Positions 24,769 through 37,009 of a stretch of DNA of 64,000 nt are shown in pieces. The notes under the pieces were generated by a model that was not told the DNA's origin, did no database searches, and saw only the letters and a program-made list of their open reading frames with translations. The position numbers and the translations under genes were made by a program. Every line of letters starts with the position of its first letter. The first letter of the stretch is position 1. Where the stretch lies: positions 19,980,990 to 20,044,989 of the forward strand of contig CP141139.1 of the NCBI GenBank assembly GCA_035236585.1. The letters run 5' to 3'. The stretch comes from Warburgia ugandensis (Eukaryota; Streptophyta; Magnoliopsida; Canellales; Canellaceae).

Positions 24769-27700
24769 ATGGTATCGATTTTTCTTTCGAGTCGTGCCTT
24801 GGATTAGTGCATTCTCTTGTTAATGTCTTTCATTCGGTCTTTTTGCTCAGCATTTCGCTAGCAACTATGCTTCAAACCATATCTTGTCTTGCTCCGCCTT
24901 CCTTCTTTCGGGGTTTTCTAATTTTATTTGGAACGTTTTTCTTTTTGTCTTTTGGGTGATGGATTGGGTGTGGATTTGGATTACGCAGATGGGTTTTCTT
25001 TTTCTGCTTCTGCTTTTGGAATTGTTGCGACCTAATTGTTTGGATTTTATAGGTGGTGGAGTCTAATTTTGTGAAGAGTAATTCAACCGGGCATGAAAAC
25101 AAAATAACAAGCTGGATTTCTAGGCGAAGTTTTTCGTCAATTGCGGAGCCTTGCGTTTCCTGCACCACATTTAATATCCTTGCGCCTATTTACAAAAGAC
25201 TTGATAATGAGGTGAATTGGTTTCCTAGTCTTCTCGCTTTTTGTTTTTCGGCTTGGGCATGTATTTTTTTTTGGGTTTTTCTGAGACAAGTTCTCTGGGT
25301 TTTATGGTAATTGAATCAGAGTTGTCGCGAGAGCGAATACAGAGCATACTGGCTGAGCAGGAACGAGAACATATTGGATCGGTTGTTATATGAGAGATCT
25401 TCCATTATTTGTCTTCAGGTTCGTTTTCTATCTCTTTTTCAAATTTGGGTTCATGCGAAAGAGGTTATTTTGTTTTCTTTTGTTCAATTTCCGTTCTGGG
25501 TGTATGTTTGTGTAGGAATTCTGGGTTGGGAATGAAGAACTCGTGGATATGTATGAGAAGAGGCTGGGAGATGCTGGTTATATCAATTTCAAGTTAGCAC
25601 GTACCAACAACCGTGGAGATGGTGTGCGTTTGTTCTTTTACTTTCTCAATCTTTTGGCTTTCTTTCTTGGATTGTAAATATTTCTTGTTTTGTATTTTTG
25701 CCATTTTTTATGTTGAACTGCAGGAATTACTAGAGAAATTTCTCATCGATTTAATTCTGGCACTCTCATTTTTTCATGCCCATGTGGGTTGGACCTTTGT
25801 CTTTTCAGAATCAAAGAAAATGTCAGCTATTCTGTGTCTTGAAGATGGAAATTTCCTCTCTTGCGTCTGGTAATCAGACTCCGAGTAGCACGTGCAGGTG
25901 GTTTCCATCTGAAAGCACTTCTAGTTATGGTCTGGGCAAAGTTCATGACTTGAGTTTGAGATTAAGTAGAATTCTAGCTTGGATCTAGTCATTGTGGACT
26001 TGACTTGAATGAACATGCTTTTTGAACCAGGAATGTGTATATATGATAGGATAAATTATTTTACTAACTTTGTATAACCTTAAAATCTAATTCCCCATTG
26101 TTTTTACACGCCATTTATCATTTCTGCATATTGTAATACCTGTATGCTTACATACATTCGTTTCTGTGGGACTCCTTTTGTAGGAATTTGGCTTGATGAC
26201 ATGTGTTTAGGTTAGTCTCTACTGATTTCCATAGTTTCAGGTTATGATCTATAGGATCCCTTGGCTAAAACATTGTGAAGCCAACATAAGCACTGAAGCC
26301 TACGCCACACACTAAATGCGCACCTGTGGAGCCCAACCACCAGAGTGGATGAGGCGTAGGTGAGGACATAGGCATCTTTGGGAGCATGGTACATCTAAAA
26401 TTGTATTGAATTGAATATAATTCATTCATTGTTTGATTTTTCTGGTTCTCATTTTCAACACCTAGAGTTTAGGTATAATGGACTTGAGACTATGCTAGTT
26501 CACAGATATGTCCTTGTCTGCTTTCTTCGAGCTGTAACAGCATAGGAAAGCACTATACAATTTGATTGGCTTCTTTTAGTAGCTCCTAGTGGCTCCCGTA
26601 GGTCATCTATTAAAGAAGATGAATTATGTTTTATTTTTCATCTTTGTCTCTCATTTGTGACAATGCTGTGCATCACCCGCTGCTTGGGTACTTCATTGTG
26701 ATCCAGTCGAACTATCTTTCTCATGTGGTGATGGTGGTGTCCTATTGGGATCCTTTTCCTGGACAATGATTATTTGCAGATTGCTGGACTGCAGAAACAA
26801 CTGCTAGAGTTGGATCACTTCTATCGAACTTGGCTATATGCGGCAGAATTACTCTCTATGACTTGCTTCTCCTGCACCAGAAGATGTTCTCAGATTTGCA
26901 CAAGAAAACACTGTCCCTGCTTCTGTAACCTTGCACAATTTCATCACTGATACTTTCATCCCTCTATATAGAACAGTATCCAGCTTATACCTGGGCTTTC
27001 TGAATAACTACCAGAAATTGATAATTTTTTGCTTGGATATTCTGTAAAATTATCAGGGAGTTGGATCTTAAAGCCTGCAACTGTTAGTGGTTTTGGTAGA
27101 TCGGCTGCACTGAACAATTTGATCTCTTGCTATATAAATGATATTGAAGATAGTTTCTGGTTACGTTGTAGCTAAGTACCTCTGTGCGATCAGGGTGGTA
27201 TCATCTCAAGAAGATCAATGTATCAAAGTGTCGTATGGATTAGTAGCTTAGCATTAAATAGGTCTGTAATGCCACATCTGTTTTGGTTGTTAACATCTTA
27301 ATGTCTGGTGGTCCTTATTTGATGGTTGCTTCTTGTGGAATGATTGAGCTCTGGTGAAACTGATCCTCCACAAAGTGGACTGTATGCAAAAGAAAAGAAG
27401 TTCAGCAAAGTTCTTCTATAATGTATGCAAGTATCTATGCACAGAACACATGAAAGGGTTTAAAATTGGTATCCCTCATTCTTGTGCTTGCATGCATTGA
27501 GCAGCATTGGTTTTGCTAAAAAATTATTGATCTTGCCGATAGAGTTCAAGCTATATGAATTTAAGTATTCTGTATTCAACTGCAAATTTGAATGGTGCTA
27601 TCTGTTTCTATTGCTGGTTCTTGAATCACTTCCGCATGTTTATTACTGCTGTCTTTCTTAGAGTTATCTATTTTGGGCAGGTCTATTGACTGCCGTGCAC

Positions 27701-29877
27701 AAAGACTACTTTTCGGTTCTAAACTACCGAGAGTTGTTATTCAATGATTTTGGAGACCGTGTTGCTCAGTTATTACATGTTGAATCAGTTGTTCCTTTGT
27801 GGCAAATCCGACACGGCAACATTCAACAACAAATGCTCATTGTGAACACCCATTTATTATTCCCTCATGATTCTAGTTTGTCTATCGTTCGACTACACCA
27901 GGTAGATGAGTTTGCTGCGTATATTCTTCTTGAAAATTTCCCCTCTAATTGAACCAGCCAGCATTAATATTTTACATCTTGTCACAGGTATACAAGATCC
28001 TGCAGTATGTCGAGTCTTATCAGAAAGAAAATAAGCTTCCTCCAATGCCTATCATACTCTGTGGGTCAGTCCTTCATTACAATGCCTATTTTAATTCTTA
28101 CATATCCCATAAAAATGAAATCTTATTGTGATGGCATTTTATATTTGCAGTGACTGGAATGGAAGCAAGCGTGGTCATGTTTACAAGTTTCTTAGATCTC
28201 AAGGCTTTGTGTCATCATATGACACTGCTCATCACTATACAGACAGTGACGCTGATGCACACAAGGTCATAATCTTTACATTCAAGGTCAACAGTAATAG
28301 CACAACTTTGCACTTTTTCAGTATTAACTGATTATAACTATTTCTTGTTTCTATTCCTTTTTTCTACACAGTGGGTTAGCCATCGCAATCATCGTGGAAA
28401 CATCTGTGGTGTAGATTTTATATGGCTTCTCAATCCTAACAAGTATAGAAAACCACTGAAGACAAGTTGGAATGAAGCAGTTTTTGGAATCATCAAGGTA
28501 CAAACTTTGTTCTGGTTGTCTAGTCTTCAAGTGCCTCTTCAGTAATGAACTTTGCACTCACCTATCGAAGAAGAATGTTGGTACTTTATTGGTCGAATAG
28601 GATTTTTCTTAGTATGACTGTTCCCAGCTAACTTGGTTGATAAAATTAGTGGGTTTCAATTCTTAGGACTCTTGAGTTGCAAAGTGCTGGGTGAATCTGA
28701 CGAGGGAATTCCGTTCCTGGATGGTTAAACTGGTTGGCTAGATTATTATTGAGGGGTCCAGTGTCCGCTCATCTTTATATTTCTTTTTCCAAATTATTTC
28801 ATCACTCTGCTGAAAAATGCTGGTATATCCTCAGTTTTGGTGTTAACACTTGTGAAGTATTCTTCTGCTTGTTTCTTTTAGCACATGAATCCACTGGTCA
28901 AGTTTTATATCCTTCTATGTATTTGACGGTTGCATTTTCATTGTTTCAGTATCAGCTCCGTCAAGCTTCTCTCACAGAAGAAGATGCATTTGCTTTTCTC
29001 AAAGCTGATAGCCCTGGTGATTATATTACCTATGAGGGTCTTTGTCAAGCTCTCCGTCAGGTACTTCATGTCCCTCAAGGATGGATTAGCAAAATCAAAT
29101 CTCGGTGTGAGAAAGATTGATTGATTAATTTTCTTCCTCAATGCAGTTACGTTTGACTGGCCATGCTCATGGGCTGAGTCCTGAAGAGACGGAAGATTTG
29201 TGGAACCAAGCAGACAGAGACGGAAATGGGGTCATTGATTATAAAGAGTTTCAGGTAACTTTGGTGTGACTTTTGAACTTTTGTTTATCTCCTTCTGTAG
29301 GAACTGGGAAGACTTGTTGTGATGCAACAGGGGCATGCTCATGATTATGGCGTTAAAAGGCTCATAAATTTTATTTTATTTTATTTTGATGCCTCGGTTT
29401 GGAAGATTCTGGTTGCCAAGCCTTTCATCGAAAGGCCTTTCAATACAGTTTATCTATGCCTGTGGTATATTCTTATATTTGGAAATAACTTGACAAATTA
29501 GAGAAATCAACAGTCAATCAAGGACCACACTTGTTCCTTGATTTGTTTAAGTCAAACCAGATATCTATGTTATTCTGTTACTCCATATATTCGTGACTGA
29601 GTTATACAAACAAATTATGGCATTGCAGCAACGAATTTGGGAACCCACACGGTCGGAGCAGCCAGAGGAAAATCTTGAAGAAGGAAGAAAGGATGGTAGA
29701 AATGGTGCAGAGATCCAAGCGATCCAAACCATTGGCCTTGATGTGGAGAATGCGGTTCTATTCCCACCTGAAGTGGAGCAGGGAATGTGGCCCGACAATT
29801 ACTCTCTCTCAGACCATGCACGGCTGACGGTTATCTTTTCACCCAGAAGGATGCGGTGTTCTCAACCAATTTGCTAA
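24769..29877 (+). CDS. Calcium-binding endonuclease/exonuclease/phosphatase family protein (EEP plus EF-hand)
   Basis: Coding exons: 24769-24771 (ATG only, inferred), 25053-25211, 25320-25418, 25516-25621, 27681-27901, 27988-28064, 28151-28265, 28372-28497, 28950-29060, 29147-29254 and 29629-29877. All phases join, giving 457 residues. EEP metal and catalytic motifs are intact: FNIL (N42), the Glu of LQE (E88), NTH (H180), GDWN (D223, N225), DFIW (D275) and SDH (D437, H438). Between DFIW and SDH sit a degenerate EF-hand (about 303-339) and a canonical loop DRDGNGVIDYKE (362-373). The architecture matches the plant family annotated as calcium-binding EEP proteins (Arabidopsis At5g54130 type). 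It probably cleaves phosphodiester or phosphate bonds on an unknown substrate with Ca-linked control. The start is the weakest point: the ATG is followed at once by a GT donor, and the exon-2 frame needs phase 0. Confidence 0.92.
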
Positions 29878-30306
29878 TAACATCCTGCTCACAGGAACAT
29901 GTTTTTGTATAGTTGGAAGTTCTTACATGCAAAAAGAAAGAGGATTAGAGAAAAGTTGAGTTGTACAGTTAGAGCAGTGGGAACGGGAAATGTATAAATT
30001 TGCCCAAGAGAATCAATTTACAGAGATACGGTTGATTCTGATTTCCAGTTCTTACGTGACAAGCAACGAAACACATTATTTTGACAAATGAAAATTTCGA
30101 TGAATTTACCTCCTACTGGAAGTCTGAATTGAGTACTTGATGTCCTTCAATGTGGCTTAATTTCCTTGGATTACTAAGATGGACAGGGACAGTAACCTAA
30201 CATTCTAACTTTCACAGTTTGAATAAGGAAACTATCACAGAAGAAGTGCGCAATTTATCTTTTGGAATGAATTCTGTATCCAAAAATTGTTAAATGATTA
30301 TAATTA

Positions 30307-31215
30307 GGATTTTTTACAAAAATGCTATTCATTTTCCCATTTTTATAAAAAAATCAATATTTTTTTAATTTTACAAATTTGTCATTAAGTTTTCAGAAAC
30401 TAGGCAAATTTATCATTTGTTAGCTTCCCATCCTTTTTCCCTGATAATTTTTACTAAATGCCCATATTACCCTTCTGCCTGTTTTTGACATATTTTCCAG
30501 CCACCCAGTGCCTCTCGCCAGTGCCATCCCATCGACAGCCCCTCTGTCGGTGCTACCCGATGTACTGATCGCCCCCCTCCCAGCCCTAGTGGTGCTACCC
30601 CATCTCCCTCCCCTAGTCGGCGATACTTAGATCCGACGTTAACCTATCGAGCCCCCTCTCCCCGCGCCGGAGCTACCCAGACCGCCCCCCTTCCCCGGAG
30701 AAACGATGTGGTTGACTGCGAAAAGGAAAACCCATGAGAGAAACAGTAATATAACAAAGAAACTGAAGAGATGGTGGGAGACGAGGAAAGCAAATTGTTT
30801 CCTTGATCCATAGCCAGATTCCCAGAAAAAGAAAACCAGTGAGTATGAATGTAGAGACCTGGGAGAATGGGTTTCTGATCTCTCTCTGTCTTTCCAAATG
30901 GAAAGAAGAAGCTGAAAAGACCCCCACTCGACCAAAGGCCAAAGCGCTGGCACTCCGCGCTACCTGATCTCCCCTCGGCCGGGACAGCGAGTGTCACCTC
31001 CCTCCTCCCGCGATCGTCAGCGGCCCGCCCCACAGCAATCCTCGCCGCCCTGCACAATAGACAGCACCCGGTCCTGTCCCCCCAGGTCGACTGCACTTCC
31101 TCCGTCGCAGTCTATTTTCCGTCACCTTCTCCGGCGATTGCATGTCTGTTAGACAGGGTAATATTGAAATTTTGTAAAAATACCAAAATATAATGGTATT
31201 TTTACAAAAACACCC
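30307..31215. mobile_element. Mutator-like element (Pack-MULE candidate), non-autonomous
   Basis: Perfect 9-bp direct repeats ttataatta (30298-30306 and 31216-31224) flank imperfect terminal inverted repeats: left ggattttttacaaaaatgct, right (reverse complement) gggtgtttttgtaaaaatac. A 9-bp target duplication is the Mutator superfamily hallmark. The AT-rich ends enclose a strongly GC-rich core (about 30480-31150), which looks like captured genic or promoter DNA. Minus-strand frames in it (30639-30953, 30644-31096) have no domain I recognise, and no transposase is present. It lies 430 bp past the stop codon of the EEP gene. Confidence 0.62.
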
Positions 31216-31224
31216 TTATAATTA

Positions 31225-33784
31225 TCATACAGGGCTAATATTTTAGAGATACAATTTAGTGGGGTGCTTAGAACAACCTTAGAGTGACAGTTGTTCAATT
31301 GAAAGAAAAATAGTAAGTTCCAGATCGATCAAAAGGTTTTATTTATTTATTTTTTAAAGTAAAAAGTTATAAAGCAAATCACTCGTACACTCCTAAATCT
31401 AATCCTAAACTAAATAAAAAACAGCCGAATGAATCAGCCACCAAGCGTATCCTTGCGGACATAAGCATGTTGCAGGTTGAGTCTAAATAGGAGACCCAGA
31501 CTACTAGGGTCAATCATAATCATAACCATTGGTCTTCATCCCCAAGGAACAAAGACGATGACCCCGGGAATCATCACGTGGGTGTTCGCGCATGATCGTG
31601 GTCCCAAGCCAAATGGGTGCGAATGACATGGATTTATCTTTTCTTGGTGAAGTAGGCCTGAGAAATAAAGGATGTCGGCATCTGATCAATGTGGGGTTGA
31701 CAGCGATGTAGAATTCCGATTACGGCCATGTGAAACAAGTGCAGCCCCATCAAGTCACGGTTGGGAAAACAACTTAGCAGCCATGGACTTTTCCCCATTT
31801 TATGGCTATATATACATGCCTAGTTGCACTAGCTGTGGCGCCCCCATATCTGAATGAAGAATTGCTCTTATTGGTTAGAAAATAGAAAAGCCCTTGCAGT
31901 TTGAATCTCATCAATTTAAACATGATGCACGTTGGTGCAAACAAGATATTGCATTTGCATGCAGTACAATTAAAGGTTGTTTCTTTGTGAACATTATTTG
32001 TCTGGCTAAATGACAACATTATCTCCACATTGGTTCACGAGTTAATGCTGGGAGGGCTGGCATATTTTTTCACATCATTTCTCTGCTTGTGTATAATTTT
32101 GTGGATCCCTCGCTTTTGTGGTGTACATTCAGGGTCATGTCTGCATGTGGAAATGCACGGATTATACAGGAGCAGCCAAACAACATGTGAGCCTGTATGT
32201 CTGGTGGATGATACATAATAAATATTCAGTATTTTCATATCATAGATAGAAATGGCATAAAATCAGATATGCCCAAGAAAATAAAGTTATCTTTGTGTAC
32301 TTTGCTTAAATGGACGATATACCTTCGGTTACTTGATTCCTTGCAAAATTTACATATAAATTAAACAAAGTTCTGTAAGATCTGGTAACCTGAAATGTAA
32401 CAATTAGGCGACAAGATCTATTTTAAAAGCTAAAGTTTTCTCAATGGCTAAAGTAAAAGCAGCATAATATACATGGTGGATGCCATATTTTTGCTCGGAA
32501 AATATTAGTGGGAAAAAGTATAAGTTCCCACGTTTTGAATGATCCAAAACGTTTATCTGATGGAGCTTTTCTGTGGATGATTCGTAAACAAAAATTCTCC
32601 GTTGTTGGATGACTCCAGCAAGAGAGGCGCCGTGAGATTCTTCCCACTATGGAATGAGTCCTTGGATAAGTCTGCTTTTTTTTGGCTAAAGTTCGACCAT
32701 TGGAACGATTACGAAAGTTTTCGACACTTAGATCGTTTGAGAGCCTTGCAAGACTTTCGTAGGTTTGTGTGTGAGGAGAAAACCATTGTGGGATAACTCT
32801 CAGCCTTTGATTTGTGCATTGTTTCTTGTTGAAAAAGTGAACCCCACTTGTACTTTTACCTGCAACAATTTTCTTAGTGAATATACGTGCATGCAGCATA
32901 TAAGAGCTCGTCCATTGCAACAAATAGAACTCATATTATCATTTTCCGAAATCAAGATCACATGACCATCCAAAAGAACAAAGAACTAACATAATCACAC
33001 CATAGAGATCTTACTAGGTTTTAGTATGAGGAATATTGGCCGCTTTCACACAATGCAGTTGCTGTCCCGGTTTTCAGAATGATAGGTATCTCAAATCTTA
33101 AGAAAATAGCGACTTATTGGGTACTGGGGCTTTGCATTTCCAGAGGATCTATGTGGAAGTGGCCACCACCACTCTTCTATTTATAATAGTTTTATACATT
33201 GGTCTTTGTTTCATTTCATGACCAATTCATGATAGATATATCCTACAAGCTTGTAATGTCAATTGATCATCACAAAATAGCTTTACTAGAACTGTAACCT
33301 GCATTTGACCTCCTGCCAACTAAGGACGAACACCATTAATGACCTAGATTGGTCATATGTGGCTCATTTTTTTGCTGTATATTTGATCAATCTCCACTGT
33401 CCACCTAAATCCCTTAATGCATCCATGTTGGCCTTATCGGAGATGGTACCGTCCCTTTTCCTTGCAGTTACGTGGTAGCGGTTTGAACCAATAACCCTCA
33501 TGATTGCGACACAAAAGCACCTCCAGGGAGATGTAAGGCTCGAAATTGTTCGACTGTTAACCAGTTACTGTAGGTTTGTCAAACGTGTAAATTAAAGGCC
33601 ACCAGAATGGTGATTAGGTTGCGATGTTTGTTCCCTAACCGACATGAAAAGGACTACAACACCATACTGTAGAGCCTTGCTGTGGCGTCTGTTAATTGTT
33701 GGAATTAGTATGAAATGCATTTTTTTTTTTTTAATTGTGTAGAACCGGATTCATTTTTTTTGGATAAAATTTTCTTTTGTATGC
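31225..33784. other. Intergenic; tRNA-like repeat copy at 31340-31480, no supported gene
   Basis: 31340-31480 is an antisense copy of the dispersed repeat (aaagcaaatcactcgtacac followed by tcctaaatctaatcc). A 160-residue minus-strand frame at 32441-32923 is the longest here but resembles no family. Arms tacgaaagt (32710-32718) and actttcgta (32753-32761) form a short inverted repeat. Confidence 0.4.
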
Positions 33785-33890
33785 AATAGTAGAGTTGTCC
33801 TCAAGTGACTTTGAGGTCATGAATTCGAGACCTGAAAACAGCCTCTTACAAAAAGACAAGTTAATACTGCATGAAAAGAGCTTCTGCACC
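33785..33890 (+). mobile_element. Au-type SINE fragment with internal deletion
   Basis: The head gtagagttgtcctcaagtga, box-B-like gaggtcatgaattcgagacc and aacagcctcttacaaaaaga are clear. The middle is deleted and only aagagcttctgcaccgac remains of the 3' core. Confidence 0.75.
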
Positions 33891-35689
33891 GACTGACCAT
33901 TTTTTTTATATGCATACTTTATAGTTTATAGAGAACGCATGTGATTAAGGATTCTGATAGATGACCCTCTTTTTCACCGTCACCCAACACCCTTTTCCTA
34001 GTTTTTCTGTGACTATTTTCTTTAGGAGTAGAAGTATGCACGCATAAGTTGTTGGGATCAATCCTTGTCAACAACTTCCTCCTGTATATCGTTGTTATTG
34101 GTTGACCTTGTAGACCATCATGAGGCAACCGCATCCCATCCCTAGCTCTATGCCCCAGGGAAGTTCCATGTGTAACATTAAGGGAGTCAATAACTCAACT
34201 TTTCTTTGAAATGGTAGACACAAGCACTCATGCACATACCCCCGTGAGCAGGCACAACTTATGACCTACTCTTGCACCATTGAACTACACACACACCCAC
34301 GTCAATAATTGAACTTCTCTTATAGGAATTGCAAACGATGCCTTGCGATCATTTGATTAGCTGGACCTAAGAGGAATAGGCTAAGTTTGTTTCATGGCTT
34401 GAAACAGGTTGGATCCGTGACTTCTTAGAATTTTCCTCTCTAGTTGTTAACCGCTACAGATGGGAGTTCCAGTTGAACGAATCGGTTCATAATAATTCTA
34501 AAACTAGCCAGTCGACACAGCAAACTCGCCCAGTGCTGACTGGTCCATAGCAAAATATAATTATACACGTTGGGCCACAAATTGTTGTGTATAAATGCAC
34601 ATTATAGTTATCAAACAAGGTCTTGTTTTTGGTAGTAAAATCATGATTTGATGTGCATAATAGTTCTATATACGGGGTAAATGCACATTATTGTTACATT
34701 AAGTTAAGAAAAAATTTGTTAGAAATTCCTCTCGAGTATTTTCAAGTTTTTGGATTGTGATTTATCATTTGCCATAGTACATAAACATTGAAGAATTTCT
34801 TTCAACATTTTTGAAAGGTCACTTTGACAGCTTCTTGTTGGTATAGACATTTGTGCTTATCTAATTTAATCTGATCTTTCATTCACCCATCTTTGCCTCT
34901 CCAGCATTGTTGGATCAACTGAGTGAACTTTCTGCTGGTATTGATGAGTGCCAAGACTTCTGTGGAACCCTAACCAGCACAATTCAATTAAATATGAATA
35001 GTCCATGCGAAAGACCCCTGTAGTGCCTCTATAGCGAACTGATTATGGAGTATGCAAACTGCACCTCGGAAGCCATAACAAAACCCTCAAACAAATGGAT
35101 ATGGATAGATCTAAATTTTGCTTCACTCATCAACTTGAAGAAAAGTTAAGTAGATGATTGATTGGAAACATGTCGGGAAAACTTCGAGCTTCTCAACATG
35201 GGGCTGAACTCTTTCTATGATCCACTATTTCCGCGGGCTTCTATTTCTGCAGGCTTTGCAAACTAAAGCCCAGAAAATATCCACAATAGTGCTTGCTTAA
35301 ACGTGTGGTGTTGTGGCTTTGCCGTAAACGAAGCATCCCACTTTTTAAGTTATCCGACCCTTTCATCTGATTTCTCCGGCCAAGGACGTCTAAGTTCGAG
35401 AACCTGTAAAATGGATGACTCTGGATTTCAAATCATAGGAAATGGGAGATTTGAAATATGTAAATGGGCAGTTTAATTCGTCCCCTAAACACAGTTTTCA
35501 GATGTGGAATCGATGAATCTGTCATAATTTTCTATAATGAATTATCCAAAGCCAAAATAATCAGATGAGTTTTAGATCATCCGAAGGTAGGTCACTTCAT
35601 GCAGAAGTAGAGCACTTTGTAATGATATACCTTATACACGGCGTGTTCCTTTAGCAATCGTCTAGACATTAATATGATCAGTATCAACC
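33891..35689. other. Intergenic, nothing recognisable
   Basis: Unique-looking AT-rich DNA with short frames only. Confidence 0.4.
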
Positions 35690-36120
35690 TTATTTTTTAG
35701 TTCACAAAGTATTCCAAAGCAAATTATTCACACACTCTCAATCTCAAGCGCACACACTCCTAAATCAAATTCTTTGCAAAGGGGAAAGAGGCAACTAAAA
35801 CCTGCAACCAAACGTACTTCACAAGGAAATGCTGAGTTGTCAAACAACAACTGTGCTAGATATTTGTTCGTATTTACACGAGATGTCCATGATTGACTTT
35901 ATACTGCTTAATAAAAGTAAATGGGCCATTTAGCTAGGTGACAAATTTTATATTTAGATTTTTTTTCTTTTTTTGATAAAAAAGAATTATAAAATCACTC
36001 TCACACACTACTAAATCTGATCCTCAACAAAAGAAGAAAGTGGTGACTTAAACTTGAGACCACGTGTATTCTAATAGATACGCCAAGTTCTTTGCAACCA
36101 GTTGCACTAGACAAGCCATA
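35690..36120 (-). repeat. tRNA-like dispersed repeat, two adjacent copies
   Basis: 35690-35880 and 35950-36120 are both antisense copies. Each has the T-rich start, a caaatcactc/attattcacacact tail, tcctaaatc(t/a), a box-B-like complement (aacctgcaaccaaacg, or aacttgagaccacgtg) and a box-A-like complement (caacaactgtgctag, or aaccagttgcactaga). Confidence 0.5.
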
Positions 36121-37009
36121 TTCCATTGTCTTAAATATTTCATGATTAATTTTTTATATTATCTCCAACTAATGTTGGCTAAACAGATAAAAGTCTATGG
36201 ATGCATATTGGATAGATTCGATTTGCAAATAAACATGGATCAAATCAATTTGATCTGTTAAATTTGAGACCAGCATGAATATACTCGGGGATACCTGTTT
36301 AAAGGATAGTTTGGGATATTAAATTGGAAACCGATATAAATTGTTGATATTGACTTCTTTCCAAAGGTCTAAATCATTAATCTTGTTTGGTGTCCCAAAA
36401 TAGGTGACATGGAAATTTGTTGCATTTGGATTATCCTAACTATATGTTTTATATCTTTGGAAACGAAAAAATCTAGTTGTGCTAATTTTCAACTTCAATA
36501 GCTTAAGTTGTAAGAATCTACTATTTTTGAAATTTGGTACTTACCCTATCTAAGTAATTCTAAACAAGATTAACAGTTTAGATCTTTCAATAGAAATAAA
36601 CATATACAATTCTACACGATTTATGTGAGATAGACAAATAATTTGCACCCCTTGGTATGACTTATATAAAATATAGATTGGGGCTTTTTGATCCATCATG
36701 TATGCCAATAAAAAACCCCAATCGGAATCCGCATGGATTGGATCCACATGGATTGGATCCGCTTCAATTTGCTTACCCATTCTGCAAGTACTATCTACAA
36801 CAAGTACTAGCTCTAGCAAGTGTAGTGAGGTTAAAATGCTTTGAAGAAAAGGTGGTTTCTGTAATACACGCCATTTTAAGAAAATATATAAACGCCTAAT
36901 TATGCAATTTATAAGTTTTGTGGAAATTGGACTCCCAGGTAATTTGAAAACTTTTAGAAATAGAATTATAGATTGAAACCTCAATATTTGAAATGTACAT
37001 GAGAAATGG

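Noticed and set aside
30639-31096. Overlapping minus-strand frames of 89-150 residues
   Set aside because: They lie in the GC-rich core of the Mutator-like element, where low stop frequency makes open frames likely; no domain seen.
32441-32923. A 160-residue minus-strand open frame, the longest unassigned one
   Set aside because: No recognisable domain, no promoter or splice context, and overlapping open frames on the other strand; treated as chance.
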